64,000 bases of DNA from Branchiostoma floridae (lineage: Eukaryota; Chordata; Leptocardii; Amphioxiformes; Branchiostomatidae), in contig NC_049990.1 of assembly GCF_000003815.2 (NCBI RefSeq), positions 5,342,365 through 5,406,364 on the forward strand. Direction: 5' to 3'. Made by a program: the position numbers and the translations under genes. Positions 48,201 to 56,980 of this stretch are shown here, piece after piece. The notes below the pieces were generated by a model. It did no database searches. It was not told the DNA's origin and was given only the letters and a program-made list of their open reading frames with translations. The stretch's first letter is position 1. Every line of letters begins with the position of its first letter.

Positions 48201-51200
48201 ACTACAGTGTAGTTTTAACTGCGATCTTAGAACACTGCAAAATCTTTTCCCCATATAGCGAAAACAAGTCCCAAAAGTGAACAGTATTAAGATACATGCA
48301 GATGTTGATATTCCCAAAATTGCATTGTACATGTATGCTGTTCACCTGCAAAATGCTAGGGGTCTCTTTTTACAAGCTCTTTAATTCAATGCAGCTACAT
48401 ATCCTGCAAATTTGGAAGTTTCTGCCGTGTTTTGCAGTGATTCTCTTACACTGAAAACATAATTTTCCCAATGTGCCACTACTGCAAACTCTCATTTCAA
48501 TTGCTGTGAACACGAATGAATTTACAATACTTAATATATATATATGAAAGTTCATCTGTGTTGGTAAAATACATTATAGTAAAATGCTAACACTTAACAT
48601 CCAATGCTGCAATTAACACCATAGGGACTTACCCCTCTGAATTTTAGAATGAACTCTGTCGACCTTGTTCACAGAATGAATGACCCTTCTATTTCCAGCA
48701 GTGAATTGTCAGGAACACACCACTTTTACAGGAGGGGGTCATAAGTATCATAAGTCTATGCCACCCCACGTCTCTGTTAAGGGTAGGCCAGTGAGCTCTG
48801 ATGTACACTGCCCCCTTCACTCCTTTACAATAGGAATTTACAATACATCTGTTTGTTCTAATGATGCTTGTTTCCCCTCCACAGAGCATGATGGTAGACG
48901 AGGCAGATGTGGATAACCTGCTGCAGGGTCAGCAGGGGAAGAACAAACGACAGATGGACACACCACCGGGGTCACCAGGTAGGGGTGCTGTCATCTGTCT
49001 GGCTCTACCAGGTTACGCTGGCTATTATATGAAAAATTTGTCAGGGGAGTTTTGCTATCATAGGAGTTGGTTCATGGTAGCTCGTGATATGAACCTTAGC
49101 GTAGACTGACTCCCCTGGCCAATTTCTCGATCTTTTTTGCCGAATTCTATGATCCCCATACCCCTGTAGGAAGGCCTGGTGGAGGCCATAAGATTCCTAC
49201 AGCTGAAAGGAATGTTTGGTCGTGTGACCTAACTGCAGGTTGTTCTGCTCTAATTTCCATATGTTCAAATTCTGTCATGCTAATAATCTTGTGACCTTGG
49301 GATAGGAATTTCCTGACTCCATGTACCCTGGTGTAAAAATGGGGACCTGACTTCAGTTGGGGAGGTAAAAGGTTTCAGGTGAGCGACATCAGGTAGGATA
49401 TACAATGTTAACTCCTAACCCCTTGGTCCAAAAAGCAAGGTTGCTAAACTACTCATGCTGCAGTTATGACACAGAGATCTGATTTTTTTATTTCTATGAT
49501 TTTATATCAGGACCCCCAGGAAAGCGTGCCCGGTCCCTGTCACCCGGCCCCTACAGAAGACCCCAGGCCACCACAAACGAGTCCAGCCAGAAGGACAGCC
49601 AGAAGAGACCAGCTTCTGCACCTCCTACTGTGGGAAAACCAGCAGCAAACTCAGGTATGAGACCATATCAGCCAGACTGTTCTTTGGGTGTATGCCTTGC
49701 TGTTGCAGCTACATTGTTCATGTAAATTTGGGTGATAGACCATAATATTTGTTGTTATGGGGCATATGGCTTGCTATTGCAGATACATATAAACTAAGGT
49801 GTGGAAAACATTTAATTTAGAATTTTCTTTGAAGCATATGCGTTGCTATTGCAGCAAAATGTAAACTTACCTGTAGGTATGAAACCATATCATGCAGACT
49901 TTTCTTTTGCAGTTTTGGCATATGCTTAATGATATTGCAAGTACATGTATGTTTCAAGGAGAGTGTATTGAATGATTCTTTGTATGTAGTTTTTTGTCAA
50001 ATTTTGTACATGTTATGGGATATTCAACATGTCAGTGCCAAGCAAGCAACAGTCAAACCTATGCAATAGACCACTACATAAGAACCATCTGGCTTATGTA
50101 GAGGTGATCTTTTTTGGGTGGTCCCTTAGGTATTTTTTTTTAAATTGATACAAGTACAGTGTATGAAGAACCCTGTCCACATAGACCAGATTTTATAAGT
50201 CTAGAATTAACTTCTTAGGCAGGTTTGACTGTATTCCAACAAAAAAGCTACAATTGGTTTTCAGTTCATGGCCTCTAACATTTCTATCTTTTGTGACAAA
50301 GAAGTAGACGTGAAAAACTCGGACGGTTCTGTGAGCGAGAAAATGGCCGTAGATGCTGCACCAAACACGGACTTGACGAACCACCTCAACGGAGACAAAG
50401 GGAACCAGTCAAAGATCCCGGGGAACAATCCTCTCGTTCACGAGGGAAGAAACGCCGGGAAGAAACGGACACCGTCTCCTGCGGATCTACAGAGAGTGGA
50501 GAGAGAAAACGCCAAGCTGAAAACTTCCATCTTCAGGGAACTCAGGAGGCCAGGAAGACGTGAGTGCTTTTGTGTTTTTCTGTCTTGAAGGGATGAATTG
50601 CTAGACACTGTAAATGTGTTTGTTTTCATTGTTATTTTTTGTCATGGTTAAGAAGAAAAGTGTGTGTGAAGTGGTTTTGGTGTGTGTGAACTTGGCAGTT
50701 GAAGTCATTCAGTAGTATTGTGGAAGTTTTAAACACGTTTTAGCAGTTCTATAATTTCATCTGGAGTTGATGATTAACTTCATATTATCCGAATGGAGGC
50801 CTGACAAGTCTGTCTCATAGCAGACATACGGTGATTTACATCATTCACCCAGAATCCAGGAAGAATATGTGACATATCTGTCTCTAATGAAGATCTGAAT
50901 CAGACCAAACCAAAAGGTGTACAAAGGATTTGAAATAACTTTTAAGCGATGGGTTTAGGAGGACAATGTAAAGAGACCTTTGTGTAGAATGGTGCTGGAA
51001 AAAGAAGTCAGGAGGATAGTCAGGTATCAACTGTTGATTGGTGATGGTTTTGATGTAGTCACTGGATCTTCTTTAACTGTTCCCCCTGTTGTTTTCAGCT
51101 GATGATGCAATCTTGGCCCTGCTAGAGCAGGTGGAGGGTCCGTTACCCCTGAGACTGTCGCTGCTAGACGACGTGATACAAGAGGCCGCGCGGTTCAAAC

Positions 51201-51343
51201 GGAGAGTTCTTATCGACATGCTGCAGTCCTTCCGCAAACAAACCACCAAGATGAACAGGCCCAGGAAAGTTCACGGACACAAGCGGACAGACAGTAGCTC
51301 CAGTACGTCCAGTACCAGTTCAGCAAGTAGCATCAATAGATAG
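24259..51343 (+). CDS. INTS6: Integrator complex subunit 6, complete, 19 coding exons, 908 aa
   Basis: Subunit of Integrator, the nuclear complex that cleaves snRNA and promoter-proximal nascent RNA; INTS6 helps recruit PP2A. Exons: 24259-24369, 24462-24539, 28254-28403, 28999-29088, 30169-30355, 34449-34571, 40074-40157, 40804-40985, 41583-41735, 42203-42335, 43012-43106, 43442-43552, 44146-44225, 46381-46646, 47679-47821, 48885-48978, 49511-49654, 50302-50559, 51099-51343. All phases close (2727 nt). The N-terminal von Willebrand A domain has the MIDAS motif DTSAS (residues 9-13) and TITDG near 127-131. Conserved blocks: GIDNYGQGRNPFFLEPA, LTKEPFRWDQRLF, WHSCHKLIYVRPNPKTG, FDKYELEPSPLTQFILERKS, SYSVISYLKKL and MGNYQEYLKK. 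Residues about 660-800 look disordered. The C-terminal helical block has REL.RPGRR and EAARFKRRVLID. Human INTS6 is 887 aa. Exon 7 has no obvious human match. The least certain junction is exon 18 (acceptor 50301). Confidence 0.95.
24540..28253 (+). other. INTS6 intron 2
   Basis: 3.7 kb without an exon I can support. About 24,600-27,100 is plain AT-rich sequence. The 3' third holds a degenerate tandem repeat (about 27120-27480 and 27760-27990) interrupted by an inverted-repeat element. A stretch rich in GGTCCAG words (about 27980-28215) follows, directly before exon 3. Confidence 0.6.
27120..27990. repeat. degenerate tandem repeat, about 125 base unit, split by an insertion
   Basis: The ordered words GTGTCTGTTTGTGTTTCTG, AACTTTTGAACCTCTGAAT, TGTAATAATATTTGCTGTGTG and AAGGTCAAGGTCAACTTTGCC recur about five times. 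The run is broken at about 27472-27771 by an element with end words GGTTTGGACAAG and CTTCTCCAACCCTG. That element is related, in opposite orientation, to 51530-51840; both carry repeated ACTTGCCCGAT-type words. Confidence 0.65.
29597..30066 (+). repeat. four partial copies of the acceptor half of INTS6 exon 5
   Basis: Copies start at 29597, 29804, 29915 and 30037. Each is preceded by its own pyrimidine tract and CAG or TAG acceptor, and by the shared intron words GTTAACTGACATCTTCT. They encode versions of LTLPMNSQLPGGELTKEPF, then diverge before the exon middle; the copy at 29804 reaches WWDQR. The last copy is only about 24 bases. None has the donor half. The genuine full exon starts at 30169. 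They are not predicted to be productive exons. Confidence 0.85.
30444..31080 (+). repeat. five partial copies of the donor half of INTS6 exon 5
   Basis: After the genuine exon (ending 30355), copies of its last 60-75 bases recur near 30444-30505, 30590-30655, 30735-30804, 30880-30951 and 31022-31075. They encode GVIPMDESPISVLCEVTGG variants. The first four keep a GTAAGT or GTGAGT donor; the fifth is cut short. Each is followed by about 80-90 bases of duplicated intron with GGTTTTAACTTGC. The spacing is about 145-150 bases. None has an acceptor half. Confidence 0.85.
32131..32702. mobile_element. MITE, 572 bases with perfect 30-base terminal inverted repeats
   Basis: Left end TTACCGTATATTCTCG continues with AATAAAGTACGCAC; the right end is its exact reverse complement, ending CGAGAATATACGGTAA. 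The outer TTA/TAA is compatible with a TA target duplication. A shortened version of the end, GGGGTGCGTACTTTATTTGA, recurs inside near 32214 and 32577, and again near 32654. No transposase frame. Confidence 0.85.
33275..34179. mobile_element. 905-base inverted-repeat DNA element with TA target duplication
   Basis: Left end CAGTCAAACCTGTCTATAGC and right end GCTAATACAGGTTTGACTG are inverted repeats, flanked on both sides by TA. Subterminal GTGGCCACTATAG-type words repeat near both ends. The core, about 33580-34080, is GC-richer than its surroundings. TA duplication fits a Tc1/mariner-type mechanism. No intact transposase. Shorter relatives are at 38.72 kb, 40.66-40.72 kb and 50050-50231. Confidence 0.85.
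36148..36176. repeat. TTTC microsatellite
   Basis: About seven uninterrupted TTTC units in INTS6 intron 6. Confidence 0.9.
36351..36900. repeat. tandem array, 163-base unit, about 3.4 copies
   Basis: The word TTTTGGC(C/T)CCTGTACC recurs at 36351, 36514, 36677 and 36839, spacing 163, 163 and 162. The first two full units are nearly identical; later ones are more diverged. The long minus-strand open frames here simply translate the repeat and are not genes. Confidence 0.9.
36880..38205. repeat. two-copy tandem duplication, unit about 600-720 bases
   Basis: The left copy (about 36880-37455) and right copy (about 37485-38205) share, in order: TAGATAGGCAT, AGAGTTAATT, CCAATCAGCGAAGAGGA, ATTCATAAG, CATTTTAGACTATT, GATAATCG.AGCAGTCACTTA and TTCGCTGCGC.GTTAG. 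The right copy has an extra GC-rich block of about 100 bases (near 37810-37915, with GGGGTCCAGGGGCAGGGCC). The left copy has CCAAT, then GTATATAG about 70 bases on, a promoter-like pair. Probably copies of a longer repeat whose upstream end is the 163-base array. Confidence 0.75.
39812..40031. mobile_element. MITE family A, complete copy
   Basis: Left end TAACGCTGGTTCACCTTAAT; the right end reads AAAGGTGAACGAGCGCTA, its imperfect reverse complement. Internally an inverted pair (TTGAAAATATTGCAAATTTG region) gives a fold. Two relatives lie at 19812 and 44281. It ends 42 bases before the INTS6 exon 7 acceptor. Confidence 0.8.
40185..40545. mobile_element. MITE family B, 361 bases, 5-base target duplication
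   Basis: Ends CAGGGCTCGAAAT and ATTTCGAGCCCTG are perfect inverted repeats of 13 bases. TCTTG directly flanks both sides (40180-40184 and 40546-40550). Internal GTGCACCC words repeat near both ends in inverted orientation. It begins 27 bases after the INTS6 exon 7 donor. Confidence 0.88.
41835..42072 (-). mobile_element. degenerate SINE copy in INTS6 intron 9
   Basis: Shares TTAACGTCCTATCCGAGGG, GAGGAAAGTTGTGTAAAG and GGGGCACAAGAT in the same order as the full SINE at 8735-9216. It ends in a decayed tRNA-like head (minus strand) near 42072. Confidence 0.7.
42365..42642. mobile_element. MITE, 278 bases, 5-base target duplication, related in end sequence to family B
   Basis: Ends CAGGGTTCTAGCCAG and CTGGCTAGAACCCTG are perfect 15-base inverted repeats, flanked by CCATG on both sides (42360-42364 and 42643-42647). 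Subterminal CACTACGCTA words recur. It starts 29 bases after the INTS6 exon 10 donor. Confidence 0.88.
42745..42908 (-). mobile_element. degenerate SINE copy in INTS6 intron 10
   Basis: Contains GAGGAAAGTCGTGTAAAG and CCTTTCCCAAGGGCACAA in the order of the full SINE at 8735-9216, plus the GTTCTTAAACATGCTTGAGG block. The tRNA head is missing. Confidence 0.65.
43741..43850. repeat. CT-rich microsatellite with GT interruptions
   Basis: About 110 bases of CTCTCTGTCT-type units in INTS6 intron 12. The serine/leucine frame across it is an artefact. Confidence 0.9.
44281..44600. mobile_element. MITE family A copy carrying a nested insertion
   Basis: Left end TAACACTAGTTCACCTTTAT; the right end ATAAAGGTGAACTAGCGTTA is its reverse complement. 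Inside, CCGTCGACTTA at 44423-44433 is repeated at 44519-44529 around about 85 extra bases that the other family copies lack. It therefore looks like a MITE with a smaller element inserted and an 11-base target duplication. Confidence 0.82.
44601..45617 (+). other. middle of INTS6 intron 13, including an inverted-repeat element
   Basis: No exon. At about 45034-45376 an element has ends TTTTACACAACCAGTTAATA and TTAACTGGTTGTGTAAAA, with AATATTACCTGCTGACGTTT-type sequence just inside each end in inverted orientation. The right arm has a few extra bases. About 350 bases, consistent with a MITE. Confidence 0.65.
45618..46150 (+). repeat. partial copies of the acceptor half of INTS6 exon 14
   Basis: Copies begin at about 45618, 45748 and 45911, each after a pyrimidine tract and CAG, with a short remnant near 46110. 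They encode STPASPALRTDFQQVLQSIT-type sequence, with the second and third copies reaching the LPAPIRTDSTE block. They then run into unrelated or repeated intron. The genuine exon is 46381-46646. Protein-level conservation in the copies is high, so they are recent or being homogenised. No copy has the donor half. Confidence 0.85.
46193..46362. repeat. dispersed TTCGCGG-family element just upstream of INTS6 exon 14
   Basis: The ends TTAGTGTAAATGCA and TGCATTTACAGTAA are inverted. Inside are CGCCGCAAACTTAAAACC-type words. Related stretches occur near 41053-41300 and 60675-60750 (TGCATTTAAGTT, CGCGGTGGCTTTAA). It ends about 20 bases before the genuine exon 14 acceptor. Confidence 0.5.
46726..47280 (+). 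repeat. partial copies of the donor half of INTS6 exon 14
   Basis: After the genuine exon, its last bases plus donor recur near 46726-46766 (MQTSPSHIKFVDE then GTGAGA), 46839-46857, 46895-46912, 46922-47000 (a longer copy from LDQV), about 47195-47213 and 47253-47277. Most keep a GTGAG, GTGGG or GTGAA donor. They are interleaved with unrelated intron sequence. Confidence 0.8.
47500..47627 (-). mobile_element. SINE head fragment
   Basis: On the minus strand a tRNA-like head (CTGGCTGAGTGATTAGGCTA, then box B GGTTCGAATCA) is followed by GGCACTTAACACAAG, as in the full SINE at 8735-9216. It ends about 50 bases before the INTS6 exon 15 acceptor. Confidence 0.65.
47998..48060 (+). pseudogene. partial copy of INTS6 exon 15 donor half, donor lost
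   Basis: CAGGCTGCACACCTTCGGCA and the following bases repeat the end of exon 15 (VRLHTFGNPFKLSKDM) almost exactly, about 230 bases downstream. The donor ATGGTGAGG has become ATGTTGAGG, so the copy cannot be used as an ordinary exon end. Confidence 0.85.
49004..49130. repeat. interspersed repeat, inverse copy at about 63890-64000
   Basis: TACCAGGTTACGCTGGCTAT, CAGGGGAGTTTTG and AGGAGTTGGT occur here in order. The reverse complement of about 63890-64000 has the same words in the same order. It lies directly after INTS6 exon 16. Unclassified. Confidence 0.55.
50050..50231. mobile_element. short MITE with CAGTCAAACCT ends
   Basis: CAGTCAAACCTATG and GGCAGGTTTGACTG are inverted end repeats. The right flank is TA; the left flank is not cleanly TA. 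Same end family as the 905-base element at 33275-34179. It ends 71 bases before INTS6 exon 18. Confidence 0.75.
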
Positions 51344-53300
51344 CACCAGAGATAACTATACGGGCTATTTCATTTTCAAGAAGTTCTTTGACAAGATCAG
51401 GATGGTTTTTCAATCTCCCAACCTTTCACATATCCAGCATATTCACTCTGTTTGAATGTTTTTTTTTCTATATAATGACACATTGTTAATCTCCAAGTAG
51501 AGGTAGAAAGGCAAAATCAAGCTCTCGGTTCTAGGGTTGGACAAGTCCACTAGCCCGATTGTCCCAGGCAAGTGAAAGTGCTGATTGGGCAAGTAAGATT
51601 TCTCCATGAGTGAGACTTTGATGCACTTGTTACTTTTGAAAGTCAGGGTATCAAGCATTGGTCAACACAGAAAACTAGAGCCAATAACAAAATAATTCCA
51701 TTGCTGGAAGTGAAAATACACAGAAAAATGTCTTTTAAATTTTGGGCAAGGGAAAAGTTGGTTCGGGCAAGCTGATCTTTAAAAGGACTTGCCCGATAGG
51801 ACAAGTGTGTTTTAGAAAATTTGTCCCACCCTGGTTTCCATTTTGTAAAGAGTCCATTGCTCCAGGACCTGGGAGCTTGGAAAATATCATGGTTTTGCCT
51901 TTCTAAGTCATTGTGCGATTCACTCCGTACTAAATGCAACTTTTAAAAACATTTTTCTGACATCTTTTCTTCTGTTACATTACTGACCTGATCTTGTCCA
52001 TTGTACTTGGGAGTGAAATAGCTCTTAGAGGACTGGATCAATCCATTTTTACTGTGGACCAAGGGGTGTAAGGTAACATGTGAAAATGGGCTTCCAGTTT
52101 TGGTGTTTGTGGCAATGTTGTATTATTATCGACAGCTCAGTCCAGTTTTCAGTGTCCTTACCAAAAGAACTTCTTTCCTCTGACTTGAACCAAAATGATT
52201 TCTCAACATATCACGGTTGAGTTTGGATCATTCTTGTGCAAGAATTATATCTGATAGTGTGAACGTACATATCAGGTGCAATTTTTAAGAAGCAGGGTAT
52301 GTTTTGGAAAGGAGAGGAGTGATGGACTTGAAGACGAGAAGAGCTGACATAGTTGTTGTGAGGGAATGTGTGTGTGATGGTGGACTCTCCAGTGAAACAC
52401 TTGTTGCAGCTATATAGCCACCATCAACACACAGACTCTCACTAAGTGTTTAGTTGTAGTTTGAAGGGAGGGCAACTATTGCAGACTTACGATGTATAGC
52501 TAGGAAAACATTTCTCCAGTATTCCCAGCCCTTTCATCAAGGCTGCCCCCAGCTTTGAATTTTTCTTAGTCCCACAAGTCATTTTGATGTTAGGACAACA
52601 CATTTCGCCAATTGTTGTGCTTTTTGGATAGCCAGGGTGAATTTTTTTGTATCCCAACAAGCACATTTTCTTCCTGGGACAGAGGGATTGCCCTGGAGTA
52701 ATTTTGACAACTGGCATATACTGAGAAGTACTATATCTACAGTAGAGCAAGTGCTATTCAAGTGTTAAAAGGCTGTTTCAGCAATACACTGTTTGGTCTT
52801 CTCTCATGTTGATGCAGTGCTTTTGTCATCTGCAAGGTGGCGCTTTTGTCATCCCAGAAATACCATATTTGGCACAGAGCTAAGCAATGTGTATCAGGCT
52901 TGTTGTGACCTCTAAATTTCCCCTTTTTCCCTCAGAATTTTCTTCACAATTTGGCAGCTATTTCGAAGTTTAAAACTATGAGTACTTTTCCTCTAAAATT
53001 CTGTGCATCTTGTAAAATGCGAGATATGTTGCCCTCCCTTCCGTATACACTGTAGCACCCTCGGTGGTGGCTAATCTGTTGTAATGTACAGTGCAGTAAT
53101 AAGACGAGGTTGACAAAGTTCTTGAGGTCTGTTCATCATCCCTACATGTATGTATTATGTACACCTACAGCACGTATACTGTACATGTAAATAGTTTGGG
53201 CAAGTTTATTCATGTTCAGAGAATTTATATTTTTGTTGAAAAAGAAAACAGAGTCTATATTTGTCGCCTGTACATTATGAAAATAAAATGTGAAAGCACT
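51344..53300 (+). other. INTS6 3' UTR
   Basis: About 1.95 kb from the INTS6 stop to the first well-placed AATAAA (53282-53287). It contains an inverted-repeat element at about 51530-51840 (ends GGGTTGGACAAGT and TTTGTCCCACCCT), related to 27472-27771. It also contains a reverse relative of the 14.8 kb MITE at about 52500-52695. The length assumes no intron in the UTR. Confidence 0.55.
53282..53287 (+). promoter_or_regulatory. candidate INTS6 poly(A) signal
   Basis: AATAAA in ATGAAAATAAAATGTG. It is well placed between INTS6 and the convergent minus-strand gene. Confidence 0.5.
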
Positions 53301-54151
53301 AAGTCTTGATGGCCAGCCTTGCTTATTCAGTTTGTTTGTTCCATAAAGCAAATAATTTGGCATTCTTGTTATTTTTTCGGTCATAACTTGTGTACCTGGC
53401 TGTCTCTAAGAAATCTTATTTACCCCAGAAAACTAGAATGGCGTCCAGGCAAGTCAAAAGATGGCCTGGGTGCCAACCAAGCTCTTGGGCTAATGTCACA
53501 TTTCCACAAAGGGGCCCAGACGGGCAGTTTTTGGAAACAAAAAGTATGGTATAAAACACAACAAAATGGACCAAAAATAATTGAACAGCATGCCTAGTGC
53601 ATATTTATTGGCATTAACTTTTTCCTTTCTGCAAACAGTAGGAAATGTGATGTGAAAGCTTCCTTCTGGTGGAATGCAAGTTTTTTCAAGGGACAACATA
53701 ACTCTTGACAACAAGACAACAACTTTATTTACATCCGCAAGTACTTCACAGTACATAGCATTACATTTTATCAAAATGCTTTCATCAGACACTAGTTTTA
53801 TCTTTAACCTGTCGAGCAACAACGGTTAATACATGTAGTTAAGTAGGGAAACTTCCATCCAGCATACTTGTGTCAGGAACATTTCCACTCTGACCAGTCA
53901 TAGATAGACCGACCCTGACTGTTCATCACGCTTAGCATTTCAACCAACAAGAGCATGGCAATTAGCAGTTTGACTAATGAGGGAGTGTTCGTATTTCCGT
54001 CTTACATGCAGAGGTGGGAAAGGCTTAACAGTTTGCTTCCACCCCCAAGAAGTTCCCTCCCCTTCCTCATCAAGTTGAGAAACCTTCAGTTTGGCATAAG
54101 AAAAAAGAGTCCTCGACAGGATGCTGACTTTTATTCCTCAAAGCATTTATT

Positions 54152-54210
54152 CAAGCAACTGGATATGATTTTGGGAAAATCTTGCTTCCAAAATCATATC
54201 CAGTTGCTTG
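54152..54210. repeat. palindrome with ATCATATCCAGTTGCTT core
   Basis: CAAGCAACTGGATATGATTT is mirrored by AAATCATATCCAGTTGCTTG with about 20 bases between the arms. The following words TAACTACTTTTTGGCTTA are shared with the copies near 16280 and 55225. Confidence 0.8.
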
Positions 54211-54742
54211 GGTAACTACTTTTTGGCTTATCTTACTACCTGGATGTCTAATCTTCATTGACAATGCTGACTTTTGCCTCAGCAGCTTTAAGTTTTTGAG
54301 AGTTCTAAATTCTTCATTGTAGTCATTTTCTAAAATGCAGACATGCATTAATGTACTGGTGACACCTGTACTAATGTACTGGTGCAACTTTCAAGCTGGC
54401 GAATGTTTACACATATTTTACCACACATTTTCATAAAGACAGTATAGAAAGTTGATTATACAACAGCTTCTACAAAACTATATCAGTTATTCACAAATTT
54501 GGCACGTCATTCACATTTCTTCAAGACCCAATATACAATGTACATCAATGGCAGCATCACAAAACATTTCGTATAATTTTGTATAACTTCTCAAGTTAGG
54601 ATCTACCTCTAATTTCATATTCTATTAAAAGCAGTTATTCACAAGTTGCAGTTTCAAAGTACATTCGACTCACAACATTACAGGAACGAGACATGTTTTC
54701 TGCATTCTACTATGCAAAGGCCAACTCGAGGCCTTTACAATA

Positions 54743-54916
54743 CAGTAGAAGCCATTTAATTGCACTCCCCATTTGTCAGTGTATTTCGTGCAATTATCCG
54801 GATGGTGCAATAATGAGAAGTTATCCAGCTGGACCGCACCAGTTTGGGATTTGGGGATTCCGTGTAATTAACAGAAGTGTGTAATTATCCGTTGTGCAAT
54901 TTACTGGCTTCTACTG
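54743..54916. mobile_element. MITE, 174 bases, TA target duplication
   Basis: Ends CAGTAGAAGCCATTTAATTG and CAATTTACTGGCTTCTACTG are imperfect inverted repeats of about 22 bases, flanked by TA on both sides. Internal GTGTAATTATCCG and GTGCAATTATCCGG words are related. Tc1/mariner-like by target site; no ORF. Confidence 0.85.
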
Positions 54917-56091
54917 TATATGAGTAGCTTGTGAAGGCTCTGCTAAACTGGGCTTTGGTTTCCACTTTTGTGGGCGTCAGGCCTCTAACCAGCTATCAGC
55001 CAATCGGAGGATCTCCTAAATGTTTTCTTAAGTCATTCATCATCATCATCCGGGCGTGCTGGTTGCACGGACGGCCATGACTCTCTTAGGGTATAAAAGT
55101 CATTCATAGTTAGGGTATAAAAGGCCAGTTTCTCCCAGATCACTTCATCAGTGTCACTGACGAAAGATGGTGGATGCCATCTGAAATGTCTGACCGTTTC
55201 CAAAATCATATCCAGTTGCTTCAGTAACTGCTTTTTGGCTTGTTTTCTTAAGGTTCTTCTCTGATTGACTGACAGCTGGTTTGAGGCCACACCCACAAAA
55301 GTGAAAACCTCAGCCCAGTTTTATAAATAATGCCTGAGCCTCCCAAAGGTTATTGTATAGGCCGTGGGCAAGGGTCTGCATTAGAGAATGGTTTTCTGTG
55401 CTAGTATATGCTACATTCATTCTTTACTTCGACACTTCTTTAAACGACACTGGTAGAGTTCTGAGGACGGAGTTACAGTGTTTGATACACACAAACTAGT
55501 ATAGACATTGATCCTTACTCATGTGCGCCACCTAGCGACAATTCGTCAAGCCGCAGACAGCCACCACACATACATTTTTGTACCACGCCTTGACCAATAT
55601 TAAAAGCAATAGTCTACAATATCCTTAGATTCGGTACCATGTAGATTCCTCTCTTGGCATTGACGAACGTATATACACAGCATTTCACAGGGACAAATAC
55701 TTCGTAATGGGGACCCCGAATCTGGGTAAGTTCTATTGATCACGGTCAAAACACGTGTACACTTTTTGCAACTAGGCTATAAACCTCCTAGTCGCCAAGC
55801 AGACCATACGGTGCCATTAGATAGTATCAAAGCTGGCCAAGGAGTATAGCTGGCCAAAGGGAGTCAAACGGGCAACGGTCGCATACACACTCCTAGGCCG
55901 ACTGCCTCTGCCAGCTTTTGATACTATCTACTAGTATTGCCACCGTAGGATCTGCTTGGAGATTAGCTTTTTGATACGGCAGCATGCCATCTGATTCTTG
56001 TACATTGACTAGAAACCGTCGTAGAATCGGAGAAGTATATCTTCGCCTTTATTTTGTGGACAGTTGTCATTTAGGCCGTGTTCAATAACTG

Positions 56092-56943
56092 TCATACATC
56101 CAGTCCGCTGGTGATGGTGAGATAAAACACCGTGGTCAAAGCCACACCAGTGGTGAACAGCACACCGTGCGACAGCGCCCTCTGTTGGCCGTTGGACCTA
56201 TTGCAGAGGTTTCCCACGCAGCAGTAAGTGCACTTTCGGGGCGGCCGATCGCAGTCGTGGTTGAGGGACTGACCCTTTTGGCAACGGACGGTGTTTGAGC
56301 AACCCTGCATAAAACACATATAATACAGAGAATTTAAAACATATACTAGTATAACATGATGATACAAGTTTAAACTTTATCACCGTACATAAAAATAAAG
56401 CGCTTACCAACAAACTTTCGATCAGTCCTCTGATCCTTTTCAAGTTGTAATGACCCAATATATTACATGGTGTACTTAACTTAAAAACAACTGTCCATTT
56501 ACTACTCGATGGGTATCGGTTAGGAAATTTGTGAATACGACCTAACGTGTACGTGTCATACTCATAGGACGGTTTGTACTATCCAAGCAGAGGTTAAGTT
56601 CCGTCTTGTTCTGAACGTCTTTTAGGCGTCTTATGTTTTTTTCCGGGCTTTCGTTATTGTCGGGTTTTCGGTGAACAACAAGGAACAATGACAAAATAGA
56701 AATCCCATTCTAAACATCTAAAATATGTCAAACTAGCTTCTGAGTGGAGACAAAGCGAGATTAGTCTGATAGATACTCTTTACAGAGTTACCTTGGTGAT
56801 TTTCTTGCCTGTGTGCAGGTACCTCTCCACTTGCGTGTAGCAGGCGTTCTCGTCCTGCCCCGTGCAGTTCTCGGGTGCCATCCTGTTACAGGCCGCATGG
56901 CTGATCTGTTGTAGACAGGCGTAACACTGCAGCCCGTACGCGC
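56092..56943 (-). CDS. Ly6/uPAR (LU) domain protein, last two coding exons, probable GPI anchor
   Basis: Small cysteine-rich cell-surface protein of the Ly6/CD59/uPAR superfamily (three-finger fold). Minus-strand exons: 56943-56792 (phase 1 in, phase 0 out) and 56304-56092. The mature N-terminus is [14 protein letters not shown], the usual LxCYxC start. Twelve cysteines are visible, ending in the family signature CTYCC(5)LCN. After CNRSNGQQ comes a hydrophobic tail (HGVLFTTGVALTTVFYLTI) that fits a GPI-attachment signal. The exon with the start codon and signal peptide is not identified. It should lie upstream, beyond 57 kb or outside the window. Intron-interrupted LU domains are normal in this family. 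The ligand is unknown. A partial copy of the first exon lies at 57384-57453. A LINE fragment is inserted 38 bases upstream of its acceptor. Confidence 0.85.
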
Positions 56944-56980
56944 CTGGGGGAACACATATGATACGGTTATCACTACGTGA

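Larger units (their letters stand above)
53301..56091 (-). other. intergenic gap and probable 3' UTR of the LU-domain gene
   Basis: A minus-strand AATAAA at 53724-53729, followed by a T-rich stretch, could end the LU gene transcript, giving convergent 3' ends about 400 bases apart. The stretch holds a palindrome (54152-54210), a MITE (54743-54916) and another palindrome-family copy near 55200. An inverted pair of about 20 bases (TAGATAGTATCAAAGCTGGC near 55820 and GCCAGCTTTTGATACTATCT near 55911) flanks about 75 bases. No coding exon is supported. Confidence 0.45.
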
